64,000 nt of DNA from Hermodice carunculata (GCA_964020975.1 CAXHWN010002459.1:780225-844224); one strand, 5' to 3'. Shown: positions 1 to 12,062, counted from the first letter of the stretch. The notes: generated by a model not told the origin, from the sequence alone. Numbers and translations are program-made.

Positions 1-840
1 TGCCCAATATTTTATACATCAGAAGAATCAATACTTCATTTTTTGAAGGCAAAGCTGGAGCCATCAGCATCTGCTGACAATTTTAAAAAACTGATTCAGA
101 CTGGACTTACAACTATTTAAATGTTTTTATGTTGATATAAAATCCCACATAAGGTTACAATTACAGCAGTTATTTTCAGGTTTAGAAATATATTCATTTG
201 CTTTTTGTGACATATTGCCTTCATATCTTGCAGATACACCACTATAACTAACAATCAATTCAAAGATATTCAGCTAGGCTATTTTAAGTAGCTTTTATCA
301 TTCCTATCCCTCTAGTAGAAATCCAGTGCCAGCTTCTTGAATTTAACCAAAAAATATTATGTTGCATGTGATGTTACAGTTATGTATTTAATTTTTGGGG
401 TTAGAGATGTTAATTTTCTTTTTCAAAGTTAATTTTCTTACTTTTTTTACAAAATACAAAAATCTCCTCACCAATTTGAAGATTATTGCCTAATAAATCA
501 GAATAAAAAAGAAATCTTAAAGAACTCTTGTTCAAACTTGCTTCATGAGCATAAAACATATAGAATATGTGACTGGATAATTTTTATATGATGAAGTTCA
601 GTTGCTCAATATTTCTTGCATGGCCACATTGTTATATGTCAGAAGAATATATATTTCAATTTTAGGGACAGACCTGCACCATCCAGAATCTGTTGACAAA
701 ATTTTAAAGATGTTAATTCAAACTGGATTTATCTGTCTCCATGGTTTTTTTTAATTTTTATTTTGATTTAAGAAATTAAGTGAGGTTACAATTAGACCAG
801 TCATTTTCAGGGTAAGAAATATATTCATTCATAAATATAT
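1..840. repeat. Diverged direct repeat, about 220 bp, two copies
   Basis: Bases 1-210 and about 608-840 are recognisably the same sequence. Shared blocks include a CAATATTT start, a CAGAAGAAT block, a CATCTGTTGACAA-like block, GAGGTTACAATTA and a CATTTTCAGG...AGAAATATATTCATT end. The copies have drifted with several small indels. No open frame or terminal inverted repeat is seen. The family is unknown; it could be an old transposon fragment or a local duplication. Confidence 0.6.
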
Positions 841-877
841 GTATATATATATGTATATATCTACATGCATATTATAT

Positions 878-891
<14 letters not shown>

Positions 892-923
<32 letters not shown>
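892..923. repeat. (TA)n microsatellite
   Basis: A pure TA run of about 32 bp follows imperfect TATG/CATA sequence from 836. The short Tyr/Ile-rich open frame across it is an artefact of the repeat. Confidence 0.9.
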
Positions 924-925
<2 letters not shown>

Positions 926-2081
926 TGGTTATCCTTTATGTCTACTCTGGAGCAGAACTCAAGTCACAGCTTGTGTAACGTTGTGTTTGTTCAGAACATA
1001 TTAAATTGTAATAGGTATAACTGTAACATGACCTCTAATTTTGTTCACTACTTCAAAACTAACCACTGTGAACCGTGAAATTAACCTGAAATATAAAGTA
1101 GAAGGTAAAATCATAATGTGCAATAATATAGATTAGTCACAGGAATCATCAAGAAGAATGGCAGCCTAACCCCCGCTTACCTTATTATTTTACATGGTAT
1201 AACAGTAACCCTCCTTGAAAAAAGTTAAGCTTTATAACTTCCAAAAATAGTATGGGATTTTGAATTTTTTTTATATAAATGTGTTCTTTGGACCTTTAAA
1301 TTTTGGTTTGCAATGAATTTTGGAAAATATATTTTAAAATGAAGAAGTTTTGAAAGTTTACCCTGATTTTCTGAAAAGTGCAAGAAGACTTCAATTTTTT
1401 TATACACTTTCAACCCCACTTGCACCAAAAACCAAAATGCCACGTTTTAAAATGCAGAGAAGCTCAGGGGGTTAAGTATAAATCGTGAGTAACCCTCCAG
1501 TGCCGCTAGAAACAAAGTTCATCCAATCTTCCCCCTCTAGGGTGGTCTGATTTCAGAGGGTTACTCCTATACCACTCAACCCAAGTCAACCTCTTAAAAA
1601 AAATAAATAAAAAAATTCAACAATTTTTAATACGTGTTTTGAAATATTTTAACAACCCTTATAAAAGTCTACACTTCGGTTGAGCAACTCAAAGAATAAA
1701 TTGGGAAAAAAAACTAACCACAAATGATGTTACATTTATACCACAAGTTTGAAGAAGGTTAGGGTTAATGGAAGTTGTGCGCCTGCAGTTTTCATATTTA
1801 AGAATTAATTTTTATTGGGATTTTTAGCTGTGGTCTTTGTGTAAACATGTACAAACATTCGATTCTGAAATATAACACATCGCAAAAAAAAAGAGTGTTA
1901 AAGATAAGGGAGATAACATAGCTCTACCCCAGAACAGGTTGTCAATCTAAAGCAAACTGGCAACCCAAAATGTATGGAAAACGAAATGTGATGAGTCATC
2001 TTTGTGACTGTCACAGTGCTCCTGTAAAGGGTAAAACTTTGAAATAAAAATCTCAGTAACTATTGTTTGTTCTGGCTTTTT
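924..2081. other. AT-rich intergenic DNA, no gene seen
   Basis: This stretch has many A and T runs. Its short open frames lack recognisable domains, splice logic or codon bias. Nothing beyond low-complexity sequence can be supported. Confidence 0.5.
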
Positions 2082-2173
2082 GGTTGGCGACCCTAGGCGT
2101 GGGTTCCCAAACCCAGGGTTGGCGACCCCAGGCTTGGGTTCCCAACCCCAGGGTTGGCGACCCAAGGGTTGGG
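2082..2173. repeat. 35 bp GC-rich minisatellite, about 2.6 units
   Basis: Units start at 2082, 2117 and 2152, each with GGTTGGCGACCC followed by GGGTTCCCAA and CCCAG. The period is exactly 35 bp. The array is much richer in G and C than its surroundings, and GGGTTCCCAACCC is partly self-complementary. It lies about 180 bp downstream of the last exon of gene X (minus strand). Confidence 0.85.
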
Positions 2174-2350
2174 AGCCTAAACCTTAAGATCACAATATTG
2201 TTCAAGTTATTTTTTTATGATGATATCGAAATTCTGGTTTAACTTCCATTGTTGACTCATTTTCCTCTTCATCATAAATAATTGCAAGCAAAATTCACTC
2301 ACTTGTGACAATACTGTTTATATTATCCGAATTCATCTTTTAGGCTGATG

Positions 2351-2463
2351 TCAAGGTTCTGGTTCATCATCCTCTCTTGATTCTTTTTCCTCTTCGCCAT
2401 TTGAACTGTCATATTCTTGGCTGGTAAGCTGCAATACTCTCTGGTGAATGATGTCCTGGAAGT
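2351..2463 (-). pseudogene. Gene X exon 5: acidic carboxy terminus
   Basis: A 113-base exon follows a TTTTCAG acceptor. Its first two bases complete the codon left open by exon 4. It reads IIHQRVLQLTSQEYDSSNG and then a Glu/Asp-rich tail to a TGA at 2351-2353. The second copy (near 15244) reads the same start and diverges after the acidic tail. Confidence 0.6.
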
Positions 2464-2672
2464 CTGAAAATCAGGAACATTTAATCAATTAAACTGTTCC
2501 CATTTACTTCTAATACTCTATTTGGCAATCCAAACAAATTTGTTCAGGTATCAAAATTTATTTTCATGCAAAATGCTATATGTCAATATTGAAAAAAAAC
2601 ATTCCCCGAATACAACCAGACAGACACACACAGACACACACACATATATATATATACATTATGTATACATAC

Positions 2673-2934
2673 GTTGACAGACATTGGCATATGTCAACGT
2701 ACTTTGTGGTATCCAGTTGTCACCCAGGAAACCAATTGTCACATGCTCTGGAAGGCCAGGTTGGAGAATTCCATACACGCACAGAACATCTGTTAGTTCA
2801 TTCACCATGGGGTAGATGCTGGTCATTTCAGGCCAAGGTATATACAGCAGATGTCCTTTGAAACTTCTGTTCAGCAGTCTCTTTAGGGCCAGAATTAGTA
2901 GGAGCACCGCTGTTATGTTTACCAAGGAGTGTCT
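2673..2934 (-). pseudogene. Gene X exon 4
   Basis: This exon reads VNITAVLLLILALKRL, then IPWPEMTSIYP and LPEHVTIGFLGDNWIPQ, and ends CAAC|GTATGT. The acceptor is AT instead of AG in this copy but AG in the copy near 23295. In the second copy the donor GT has become CT and the exon is split by the ISL2EU transposon. The intact stretch around 2733-2738 (CCAATTGT) is the pre-insertion site of that transposon. Confidence 0.6.
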
Positions 2935-3348
2935 ATGTAAAATACACATTTAGTAAAAAATGTTAGCTTGAACTTCTGACTTGTACAGTGAGAATTGCAA
3001 TAAAACTTGTCATATTATAAGATTTGCAACCTATTAATTAGTTATTTATTTATCATAATGTTAGTAATTCAAAATATATTTCCGGTCAAAGTGTAGCATT
3101 ATTGAGCCATCCTTGTAAAAATTGAATATAAAATTGTCAATTACAACTGCGATCATTTGCAAAATAGTCATAATATTTACATTTGATTTCCAGCTATATA
3201 TCAAAGGATAATTATAAACAAGCATGGATAAACTCTTGTATCATTTGTAAACCAAATGAATTATTTTTGAAATAAATGACAACAAATACAAGTAAAAACT
3301 AAAATAAACATTTATATTAATCAAAGCCTCTATATGAATAATATTTAC

Positions 3349-5344
3349 TTCTATTCCATGTCCATCCTTGAGAACCCTTGCTAACATCATATTGTCTTGC
3401 ACAATAGGTTGGTCAATCGATAGTCCTCCAAGATATCTTAGATTGTGCTTTGCTATCTTGCAATGTTCCATCAAGATTTGTCGAGATTCCTGTAGCAATT
3501 GTGAATCTGTTCTTGTACTGACAACCCAACACCGAGTGCCAAAGTTTCTTGGTGCTACTGGCACAGACTGGAGCCAAATTTGAACTCTTTTTGCAAAGAC
3601 GTTCACAAGTTTAGCTAATAAAGAGTTCGACATAGTAACATCACTGCCCAAATAATGCGTCAATATTGTGCAAACACATCTGCTGTAAGGATTACAGTGT
3701 CCAGTATAAAGCAGACATTTGGAGACAAGAATCTCTGCTGAAATATGTCCTCTTAATTCTCGTTTTGCTATGCTTACATTTTTGTGGAAGAAATTACCAA
3801 TAACCAGCCCACTAGAACCACCTTGTCTTTTTTTGAGCAATAAAACAATTGTTACTATATCAGCGACTTGGTGCGGTCCATCATCTAAAGGGAAAAGCAG
3901 TGGCAGAATTTGTTCCCAAACAACCAATGATGTATTTGTATAATATGCACAATGTGTAGCCATACGTCGAATATCAAGGTGATCTATCGTTTACAAAATT
4001 ATAAACTGCTGGAAAGTGGACAGTACCATCTACCACACTATTATTTATTGTGCCTGCCAAAAGAGTTGTCTTTAGTGCAGAATACACAACATTTTTTGTT
4101 GTTCCATCGATTGCCAGATTTAAGATGGATTCCACAATTAGGCAAATCAAAATTCTGCGCCTACAAATGTCGCCATCAAAACTGTTTGACAATATAGCAT
4201 AACATTCAGTAAAGATTTTATCTGGGTCTAGCATTGTGGTGGGCAGAACGACCAAGTTTTGAGCAACAACTTGAAAAGGCTCTCGCGGATCCAAAAATAA
4301 TGAATCTAACCCCGTGCACACAATTTCAAGTCTCAGTGGTGATCCATTAATATATATATATATATATAGTCTAAAGCAGCTGCTATTGCCTCAAGTAAGG
4401 CCTTAGCTCTGGAGATGATATTTGCAGTCCCCTTGCTCTTTACAAGTGATCCTCCTAGAGCAACAGCAACTGACATCAATGCAACAGAAGGTTTATGTCT
4501 CATATCTGGGCTTCTAGTATGCATCAAGGGGGGGGGGGGGAGATTATAAATGCGCACTGGCCCTGGCGACGATTCAAATCAATTCTGATTTATTGCACTT
4601 CGAATTTGTGCAATTAATAATGGTTCAGTTGTTTCATGAACTACAGATACCACCGAAGCCAGGTCACGTCTTAACCGTGGATAAAATGCATCATGATCCT
4701 TAATGTTTCCCTGAATTGCATTTTTTGAGAAGGAAACAATGGATGGTGGTTGTGAACTATAGGATAATTCAGTCCATACGTGCAGGATATTTTCCTCAAT
4801 TATATAAGTAGGTATCCACTGCTTAATATATGACGAAAACTCAAGTGCATTAACCTTCTGGCCAAATTCTACCACGCATGATTTAACAGTTCCATGGCCC
4901 TCATTTCCTAAGCGTGCTTGTAAGTAGTTCCCAAACTGGACTAAAAATTCCCCATTGACATAGATTTTCTTGACAGAATGTTCAACCATTTTCTGATGAT
5001 CATCATGGTACCTGTTAAGTGAATGTAGCACATGATTTTCTGCTAAGTCCACGGTTCCAACTATGACAAAGTCAATCAAACTTTGATTCAGTTCTGCGCA
5101 AGACAAATCTGTTAGGAAATATGACCTGAAATGCCCAAGTCTGCCACATTGTATCAAGGAAATGTGACCATACATATCAATAATATGTCCTCGAACATGG
5201 CTTAACTTTCTCAGCATAGGAAAAGTAAATGCTCTGTCAAGATAATACAATGACTTTTGGATATTTGCAAACATGTCCAAATTTCCAATTCAGAAATTAC
5301 CATCACAATCAAGTTCAGATACATGAACATGTTCTTCATTTAAA
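3349..5344 (-). pseudogene. Gene X exon 3: main body of the protein
   Basis: A long exon of about 2.0 kb opens at a GCATCAG acceptor and closes at GAA|GTAAAT. Frames conserved between the two copies read DEEHVHVSELDCDG, GNLDMFAN, then long hydrophobic/helical stretches such as SALKTTLLAGTINN and LLFPLDDGPHQVADI. No enzyme motif, zinc ligand pattern or transmembrane series stands out; a helical-repeat protein is one possibility. The copies are nearly identical in the best-preserved 3' third. Lesions in this copy are a stop, a homopolymer gain, a TA expansion and a 4-base insertion. Confidence 0.6.
4351..4368. repeat. Short TA tract inside gene X exon 3
   Basis: A short TA run interrupts otherwise conserved coding sequence. 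The second copy carries a TA run of about 78 bp at the same place (24681-24758), read in frame as alternating Tyr/Ile. Here its length puts the following conserved segment (RLEIVCTGLD) out of frame. Confidence 0.75.
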
Positions 5345-6958
5345 CTGATGCAACTCATGTTTTGCAAATGGTCCATACCAGGTTCAGAAACAAAGTACAA
5401 CATACAAGGTGAAGTAAGTCGAATGAATACAGGTACCAATTTAAAGTTTTACTGTCCACAGATATGGACTCTCTGCTTTACAGGGATCCACAACACCGGC
5501 GTCTGACCATTTGCGAATTAGAAGGAAAACTAAGTAACGTAACTATAGCCTGTGTGGACCAACTGAAAACAAATATTCCAAGTGAAATAACCTTCATAAC
5601 TTTTACACATTCCATTTGATCGGGATAAAACGTCCAGAAAGGTATATTAAATTGCATATGAGGAATTCAAATCTGGTGTCAGATTTCATTTCGAATGTTT
5701 TTCTAAAAAATAACTCTTTCATGCCCCAAATATTCTTAATATTTTGATATTAAAAGCTCTGTAAATGTATATATTTAAGTTTTTTTAACAAATGGATTGT
5801 ATTTTATTGTATTAGCATGTATGGTAGGAGCTTAAAAGAATTATAACTTGTATGAAAAAATAATGACATTAAAAAAAATATATATCTTTGTAAATAAAAC
5901 AAACTGACATATTTCACTAGATCAAGATGAAACTTTCATCAAAGGATATAAAATTGCATATGGGGAATTGAAATCCGGTATCAGATTTCATTTACAGTCA
6001 TTTAAAAAAAAATAACTCTTTCATGCCCTTAATATTTCGATATTGAAAGCTCAGAAAAACGTATATACTTAATTATGAACTCCAGACAGTTGAGAACGAA
6101 GAGTAGAAGAAAGATGAAAGAAATACCATAGCAAAGTCACACTGAATAATTTTCAGAAGAAAGATAATATTCTATAAGAATTTCTTGCTTTCGAGTTTAT
6201 CATCAGAAGTCTGAGAAAACCAAATGACACAATTCTTAGAAAAATTGTACGGATATATACAATTTATAACGAAAAAATGATTTGCTCTGACTCAGTAAAA
6301 ATAAATTAAACAATCAAATACAATAGATTAATGCAACACCCAATACAAAATCTATACACACAATTGAAATGTTCAACATGTTGGAAGCATGAATGCAAAC
6401 ATGAAAACTGAATAAGTTTTTCTACTTATGAGCAAAAGTGCACGTTCAGCCAAGTAAAAAAGAGGGTCTCTTAACCTGTCCAACCAATAAATAAACTAAA
6501 TATATAAAATTGTGTATTCAGCTAAATCTAAATACTAGAACATGTTTGATGATATCTTAACCTTTATGGGTAACCTATGCCACAAATGCCAGGTAAGTAA
6601 CCCTTGCAACTTACTGATACATTACATCCTATACAGACATTCACATTTTTTTCTTGTCTGACAACTTCTTATCACTTAGGCAAGTAGAGAATCTGTTACC
6701 CTGTCCAAGCAATAAATAAAATAAATATGTAAAATTGTGTATTCAGCTAAATCTAAACACTTAAACATTTTAACAATCTCTTAACCTTTCTCGGTAATCT
6801 ATGCAATGGATACCAAGTAAGTAACCCTTGAAACTAACTGAAACATTAAATAACATTGAAGTGTTCATAATTTTGTTGTTATTCAATAATGTTTATTCAT
6901 TTTGGATTTCAGCGGTTCCTTCAGATGTTCAATCTTCTTCTTTTTGATAATTCCTCAC
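5345..6958. other. Gene X intron with dispersed and tandem repeats
   Basis: This is intronic on the gene X model. It holds two copies of a 150 bp dispersed repeat (5618-5790, 5925-6075) and a pair of related units of about 200 bp at roughly 6475-6700 and 6706-6870, which share AAAATTGTGTATTCAGC and TAACCTTT...GGTAA...CTATGC. The same content recurs at 28090-29760. No coding frame is supported. Confidence 0.65.
5618..6075 (+). repeat. Dispersed 150 bp repeat, two copies in this intron
   Basis: The unit has GATGAAACTTYCAYMAAGG, ATWAAATTGCATATG, a CAAATCTGGTGTCAGATTT-like block and AACTCTTTCATGCCC. Copies are at 5618-5790, 5925-6075, 8550-8715, 9445-9615, 28337-28490 and 28637-28790, all in the same orientation. 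Two of the six follow from the segmental duplication. No tRNA boxes or terminal inverted repeats are evident, so it may be a short non-autonomous element or the core of a larger one. Confidence 0.75.
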
Positions 6959-7073
6959 AATATTTCTTGCAGGTATCGTCCAAGGTTGCCCTGAATATTT
7001 GGTGGTGTCCAGCCATCAAACCACATCCCGTCTTCGATTCCATCTTCAACAAGTCTGATGACATCTTGCCGAC
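6959..7073 (-). pseudogene. Gene X exon 2: short DG/GNLGRYL exon
   Basis: A 115-base exon lies between a TTTTTTAG acceptor and a GTGAGG donor. It reads RQDVIRLVEDG, then a Trp-Pro-Pro segment and GNLGRYLQEI, and leaves two bases that complete a codon with the single T opening exon 3. The same pattern (DVLKLIKDG, KPP, GDLHTYL) occurs in gene Y at 13663, which supports both the frame and the exon. An alternative frame is also open here. The second copy of gene X is cut inside this exon at 29864. Confidence 0.55.
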
Positions 7074-7492
7074 CTAAAAAGTAGTAGACAGTATTAATTA
7101 ACGATTAAACTGTACCAAAAAATTCCTTTGTGCTACTAGCTTATGTAGTCCACTCTGAAAACAGTACATTACATTTTTTCAACATTATTTCTTAATTCAA
7201 TAAAACATTACATTTTTAGCAAAATGTTGGTTTTAAGCATTTCTAAGAGTGACCAAACACTAGTCAAGAAAATGAGCACAGCACATACCACTGAATAAAT
7301 TTTAAAGTAATGTACATTCCATCCAGGTCTGAAAAACATCAGAACAACATTTTTACAAGTAGATAGTGTGACAAATTGATGAACTGCATAAAGATAGATG
7401 AATGGGTATTACAAAAAGGATCACGAGATAAATGCAGTTGACTTGAAACAGAGCTAAACTGAAGATGAACGCTGTTGATATTGTTCACTGAC

Positions 7493-7994
7493 CTGAAGTA
7501 GTTGGGTTTTGCTCTTGCCAGTGGTGAACATACAAAAACTGGGTTCAGCAAGTTTTTCCTGTCCAGAGTATTTGCATTTGGTCCTTAAAGGTTTCAGTTT
7601 CTTCATTAGAGGCTCCTTTAATTCATCAAGAAAGTTTGGAATTGCTCTTTCCTCCTCTTCAGGTTCTTCTACCTTCCTCTTTTTAGCAATTGTTCCGCTG
7701 GTGGAAGGTTTATCTGTATCATCATCCTGATCTTCATCAGAACTGTCTATTTCAGAACTATCACCACTTGACTCTCCATTTTCAGTCATGGAATTAACTA
7801 TTTTTTCCACACCATCCAGCTGCTTTGACACATAGCTAATGGACTTCTTCAGTACTTCAAATTGTTCAGTTAGCTTTTTTTTCTTTCTTCTGCTTTTTTA
7901 ATATTATCTATGTATTCTTGGAATGCGTTCATTTGTTCTATTGCAAACTCTTGTATGGCCTCAATTTTTTCTTCATTTGCTGCTTCACCCTCCA
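7493..7994 (-). pseudogene. Gene X exon 1: coiled coil plus acidic linker
   Basis: The frame opens with ATG at 7992-7994 (MEGEAANEEKIEAIQEF) and runs as a Glu/Lys-rich coiled coil. Near 7880, within an A run, one base must be gained or lost to continue as KKKLTEQFEVLKK. A Ser/Asp/Glu tract (about 7700-7780) and a basic KKRK stretch that could be a nuclear signal follow. The exon ends at a CAG|GTCAGT donor at 7493. Near the donor a different frame reads LYVHHWQEQ, which matches LYVKAWYTEE at the same place in gene Y, so a second frame break upstream of the donor is likely. Expression is not shown. Confidence 0.5.
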
Positions 7995-10260
7995 TTGTGT
8001 TTGCAATTGGAGGTTTGTATTCTGTTATTTTACCAATACAACAAATACTTAAACGTTCCTAGGGGTCTAAGAATACTTTAAACAAGCTAAAAGCTAGAAA
8101 AGAACCATATATGTTTCTCAGAATTACATAAAATGTTTACGAAAGTACCATATAATTTTTATCACACTAAAAACAGCTTCTTCCTCGAAAATCATGCATA
8201 TCTACCCTCAAAAGTTCGTATCCCAAACAATTTGGGTATGACCACTTCAAAATGTCAAGCAGAATGTTAACATCTTTAAACAGCAAATATAAGAATGGGA
8301 AAGCACAGTACTTGACAGTACTGAACGGAATCAAAAAAAAAAAGACTCATCATATAAGTCCGGTATCAAGAAAAATGCAACAATGCAGAATGTATGGAAA
8401 ACCTTCTTATAGTTCCAATAAACTGACCTTTATCAGAAACCACAATAAACGTGTCTGATCTCTATGTGAATTTGGAGGAAAATAATACAAGAACAGCAGT
8501 ACAGTATAAATATAGCCTGCAGTGACCAACTGACAACAAATGTTCCTTGTATCAAAATGAAACTTTTACAAAGGGATATTAAATTGCATATGAAAAATTC
8601 AAATCTGGTGTCGGATTTCATTTACAGTCATTTTTTAAAAATTAACTCTTTCAGGCCCCAAATAAATTTTTAATATTTTGTTACCAAAGGTTCAAAAAAT
8701 GCATATATTTACGATTAGCGACAAATGTCTTCCAGATTATTGAATAACCACATATTCAAGTCCAAATCTGGTTTCAAAATTATTGTAAAAGCCGTTCTAA
8801 AAATTTAACCATTTCACGCCCAGAATTGAATGGTCAGCCTTTGGGCTAGTAATGCTAGTAATGCTTTGAGAAATCTGAGCTATTTAAAAAAGTAGATATG
8901 GCAATGCTGACTGAATGTGGAACAATTTGTTGAACAGCATTCATACAAGTTCTATTTTACACATATGAATGTACTAAGAGCAAAGTGCTTTTTCTTTTTT
9001 ATCACACAGGAAAAAATTATGAGCTTTGATCTATCTATGCCTGTAAGACTTCATAAAAATTCTTAATACGCTCAAATAGCAAGATTATTAGCTGCTATAT
9101 CACACTCGTTGTGCATCCCTTAGAGCAAAAGCTATTATGTAACCATTCATCTTTGTTGTCACTATACACCAATCGACAAGAGTAAGTTAATATTTTGAGG
9201 GAAAAAAGTTATCAGTTAGCTAGAATATTGAAAGACAAATAGATTTAGTATTCATTATTATTTTAAAAAATTAACATAAAAGGGTGGTTTTTGTGATTGA
9301 AATTGTAGGCCTACGCATCTTTCTTCCTGTACATGTACACTGCCGCATCGTGGGAGGTAAAGCGTCATAATTTCTGATTTACATTGAGCAATGGACAACA
9401 AATGTTCCAAATAAAAAAGCTTTGTAATTTTTGAACAGTTCATTGTATCAAAATGAAACTTTTACAAAGGGATATTAAATTGCGTATGACGAATTCAAAT
9501 CTGGCGTCGGATTTCATTTACAGTCATTTTTTAAAAATTAACTCTTTCACGCCCCAAATAAATTATTATTATTTAGTAACCAAAGGTTCCAAAATGCGTA
9601 TATTTACCATTATTTACAAATGGGCTCCTGATTATTGAATTTAGTTCCAAAATTTATGAGATTTATCAAGCATAGAATAGGTACACAGATTAAATGCCTA
9701 TATAGGTTTCAGTATCATGAAAGAACACAGTCATTTAAAATAGCAGTGCCAGTGTCATGTGTTGGATCCATAACGGTCCAGCAAATGGTCACTGAGCTGT
9801 CACACATCTCAAGATTTCAATACCCATTTACTTTTGGCAGAGCGTGTAAAATATTGCATAAAAATGGTGGATGTGTAGAGAAGTGTCTTGAGATGGGTAT
9901 TTTGGACGTTTCACTGACCTACTTTTTCTGCAATTAAAGTAATCAAGCAAGCAAGGCATCCAAAGGCACATTGGAATCATAAACATTTTTGGTCCTTGGT
10001 GTTGCCTTATAGTACAAATAATACCAAATTAGTCCAATCTGCTTCGATGACTGGTGATGTCCTTGTACTATTAGAAAACAAACAACTGACATATGGTAGA
10101 AACCTACAGCCCTCCAAAGACAATGTATTCCCGTGGATGGAGAAGGTGCTTGATCGTCTGCAAGAGTAAAACCTCTCTCATGCACAACTTGTTCACGCTT
10201 GTGCATTTGTTAGCTGTATCACTTTACTTCAACAGGGTGTATACATTGATTATAACAGAT
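7995..10260. other. Intergenic DNA upstream of gene X with two dispersed repeats
   Basis: AT-rich sequence. The only recognisable content is two further copies of the 150 bp dispersed repeat (8550-8715 and 9445-9615), which are closer to each other than to the copies in gene X. The 100-codon frame at 9635 begins at the edge of that repeat and resembles no family I know. Confidence 0.5.
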
Positions 10261-10268
10261 TAAGTAGA

Positions 10269-10739
10269 TTGGAGTTTGACATACCATTGTCTCAGCAAAG
10301 ACTAAAGCAACTCCAAATCCTATCAAAATTCTTGTTGCCATGGCTCACCATATTAAAAGTGTGGAGACTTCATGAAGACATACCTCTCAAAATACCTCCT
10401 ACTCCGCAAAGAATACCTTCTGGGCCTTCTGAAAATTGGCGCTACCACAATGTGGAGCAGGTAGAGGAATCTTCTACAGCCAGTCCAACTGAAGAGCCAC
10501 AACAAGTACAAATACAGCCTACCAGGCAACTCCCTGCAGTATGGAAAAAAATTTGGACTTCCCAAGAGTTGGAATTGTTAAATGAATCTCTTAACAAAAG
10601 AAACGTAAAAATCACTGAGTGCTACTCAATGTACATAAAGTTGTGTCGTTATAACAATATACCAATAGGAACATATAAAGCATTCGAAGGTAAAGCACAT
10701 AGATTGAAAAAAAATACAGTAACATGTGATATAAAGTGA
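10269..10739 (+). CDS. Hypothetical ORF with a possible Myb/SANT-like end
   Basis: A 156-codon frame with Pro/Glu-rich middle sequence (IPPTPQRIPSGP, then a Glu/Gln-rich linker). Its carboxy end begins WTSQELELLNESL and closes with GKAHRLKK. A Trp plus Glu helix start and a basic end recall the Myb-like domains found at the carboxy end of zinc finger-recombinase genes, including the one at 50377-50559. The match is by eye and weak. The upstream end may be an exon boundary rather than a true start. No neighbouring exon was found. Confidence 0.35.
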   Translation: MEFDIPLSQQRLKQLQILSKFLLPWLTILKVWRLHEDIPLKIPPTPQRIPSGPSENWRYHNVEQVEESSTASPTEEPQQVQIQPTRQLPAVWKKIWTSQELELLNESLNKRNVKITECYSMYIKLCRYNNIPIGTYKAFEGKAHRLKKNTVTCDIK

Positions 10740-10844
10740 AGTCTTCAGACTGAAAGTAAGTTGCAATGTGTGTGACTGTGAATTGAAGAACTCAAATATA
10801 TTGATTTTAAAAGTGTTTGTGTGATTATGCTCTGGTTTGCCCTG

Positions 10845-11140
10845 TGTAGACCTACATATATGTTCTCTATTCACCCAAGCTATATATATGTTCTCAGTCA
10901 TCCAAGGTGGAACCTGGGGTTTGGGTTTGGGTGATTGGGGTGTGGAGTCTGGGGTTATGGTTTGGGTTAGGGATAGGGATAGGGATAGGGATAGGATAGC
11001 TATAGATGTTCTTTTGTGCACCCAAGGTAGCCCCGGGGGTTTGGGTTTTGGGGCTTGTGGTGTGGAGTCTGGAGTTATGGTTTGGGTCAGGGAAAGCAAT
11101 AGAATAGGACTAGATCCATGTTCACCCCTGGTGGAAGAAC
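10845..11140. repeat. GC-rich minisatellite with TTAGGG-like and TAGGGA units
   Basis: About two units of 130-150 bp each contain a CACCCAAGGT start, GGGTTTGGGTTTTGG, GTGTGGAGTCTGG and GTTATGGTTTGGGT. The first unit ends in a pure (AGGGAT)n run near 10974-10995. Fragments recur at 12985-13030, and the reverse-complement flavour (CCCAAACCCCA) fills 13320-13640. It resembles degenerate telomere-like DNA but is not canonical TTAGGG. Confidence 0.7.
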
Positions 11141-11246
11141 TGAGACCAGCATTATATATAGCAGCTAATATAGCATGAGATGTAAATTGTTAAAAATAGA
11201 AATGTGAAAAAAAATCATTCAATGAGGATTTTCATTATAACCAAAA

Positions 11247-11269
11247 TATAATATAATATAATATAATAT
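11247..11269. repeat. (ATAAT)n microsatellite
   Basis: A short pure pentanucleotide run of ATAAT lies in otherwise featureless AT-rich DNA. Confidence 0.8.
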
Positions 11270-11905
11270 GTCTGTCTTCATTGGTTTGACTGGATTCCAC
11301 CTTGTATACTGTATTTAATATGTACCATTATGTAAGATGAGATGCACATTTCAGTAATTTAACATTTTGACAAACTAATAACAGATTCATCTTATTTCAC
11401 GTGATAATTTAGAGAAAAATATTTGCCCTGCAAGCATCTATAAATTAAAGGAAACTTTGGTGAATCCACAAAGGTTAACTCTTTGAAACTGCATGACTCC
11501 TAGTTATTTACGGTTTAACATGATCAAGTTGATCAATTCTAAGTTCATTTTATACTACATGAAACTGCCTGCTTACAGTGAATTTGTATTATTATATCCT
11601 CAATTTCTCTTATTTCTCTAGGAAAGTTCCACAAAATTCTTACAGATTTTTGTTTAAAATATGCTTCTTATCGGTCAATAACACAATTATTTTTCTGAAG
11701 AAAACATTTCATATACAGCTTTGTTAGGAATTCTACCAACACTTTTCTTTTAACGTTTTGCACTTGTTTAACAATGTTTCACAACATTCTACTATAATCT
11801 TTATTTGAAATAGGCCTTGTTGTCTTCATGAAGTCAATTTCTCATTGATAAGCTCAGTCATTCTGGTTTTCAATGTAATTGTTACTGATCAGATAAGAAA
11901 ACATT
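11270..11905. other. AT-rich intergenic DNA, nothing recognised
   Basis: No open frame above background, no tandem structure and no inverted repeat of note was seen. Confidence 0.4.
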
Positions 11906-11918
11906 TCAGCAATGTGCT

Positions 11919-12062
11919 ATCACCAGGGTAACCCCTGGTTTACCCATGTAGCCCATGCTTACCCCAGCACAACTCCGGGTTAAACTCCCTGTAACCCAGG
12001 GTTTACTCCATGCTGACTTCAGGTTTACCTCAATGTAACCCTTGGGTGAACCTGGTGATACC
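11919..12062. repeat. Short element bounded by TATCACCAGG inverted ends
   Basis: The stretch starts TATCACCAGGGT and ends AACCTGGTGATA, which are near-perfect reverse complements about 144 bp apart. Between them the motif GGTTTACCC / GGGTAAACC-like recurs about five times. It could be a minisatellite with palindromic ends or a tiny MITE; no clear target duplication was seen. Confidence 0.5.

Larger units (their letters stand above)
2351..7994 (-). pseudogene. Gene X copy 1: unrecognised five-exon gene, degraded
   Basis: Five minus-strand exons can be chained: 7493-7994, 6959-7073, 3349-5344, 2673-2934 and 2351-2463. Splice phases agree at three of four junctions (2/3, 3/4, 4/5). The protein would be roughly 1,000 residues: an amino-terminal coiled coil with an acidic Ser/Asp tract, a long probably helical middle, and an acidic tail ending EPEP. 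I recognise no family. Breaks in this copy include a 1-base A-run shift in exon 1, a stop near 5293, a G13 run at 4528-4540, an out-of-frame TA run at 4351-4368, a 4-base insertion near 3983 and a lost AG acceptor before exon 4. The copy at 15.2-29.9 kb carries other lesions, so neither is functional as it stands. Confidence 0.6.

Noticed and set aside
839-1078. 79-codon frame rich in Tyr and Ile
   Set aside because: It is the translation of a TA microsatellite with no domain or splice support. The same holds for similar frames at the other TA, CATA and GTAT tracts.
2082-2173. Terminator or regulatory hairpin after gene X
   Set aside because: The palindromic pieces are explained by a 35 bp minisatellite; no independent evidence of regulation.
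9635-9937. 100-codon plus-strand gene
   Set aside because: It begins at the edge of a dispersed repeat and has no domain, paralog or splice support.
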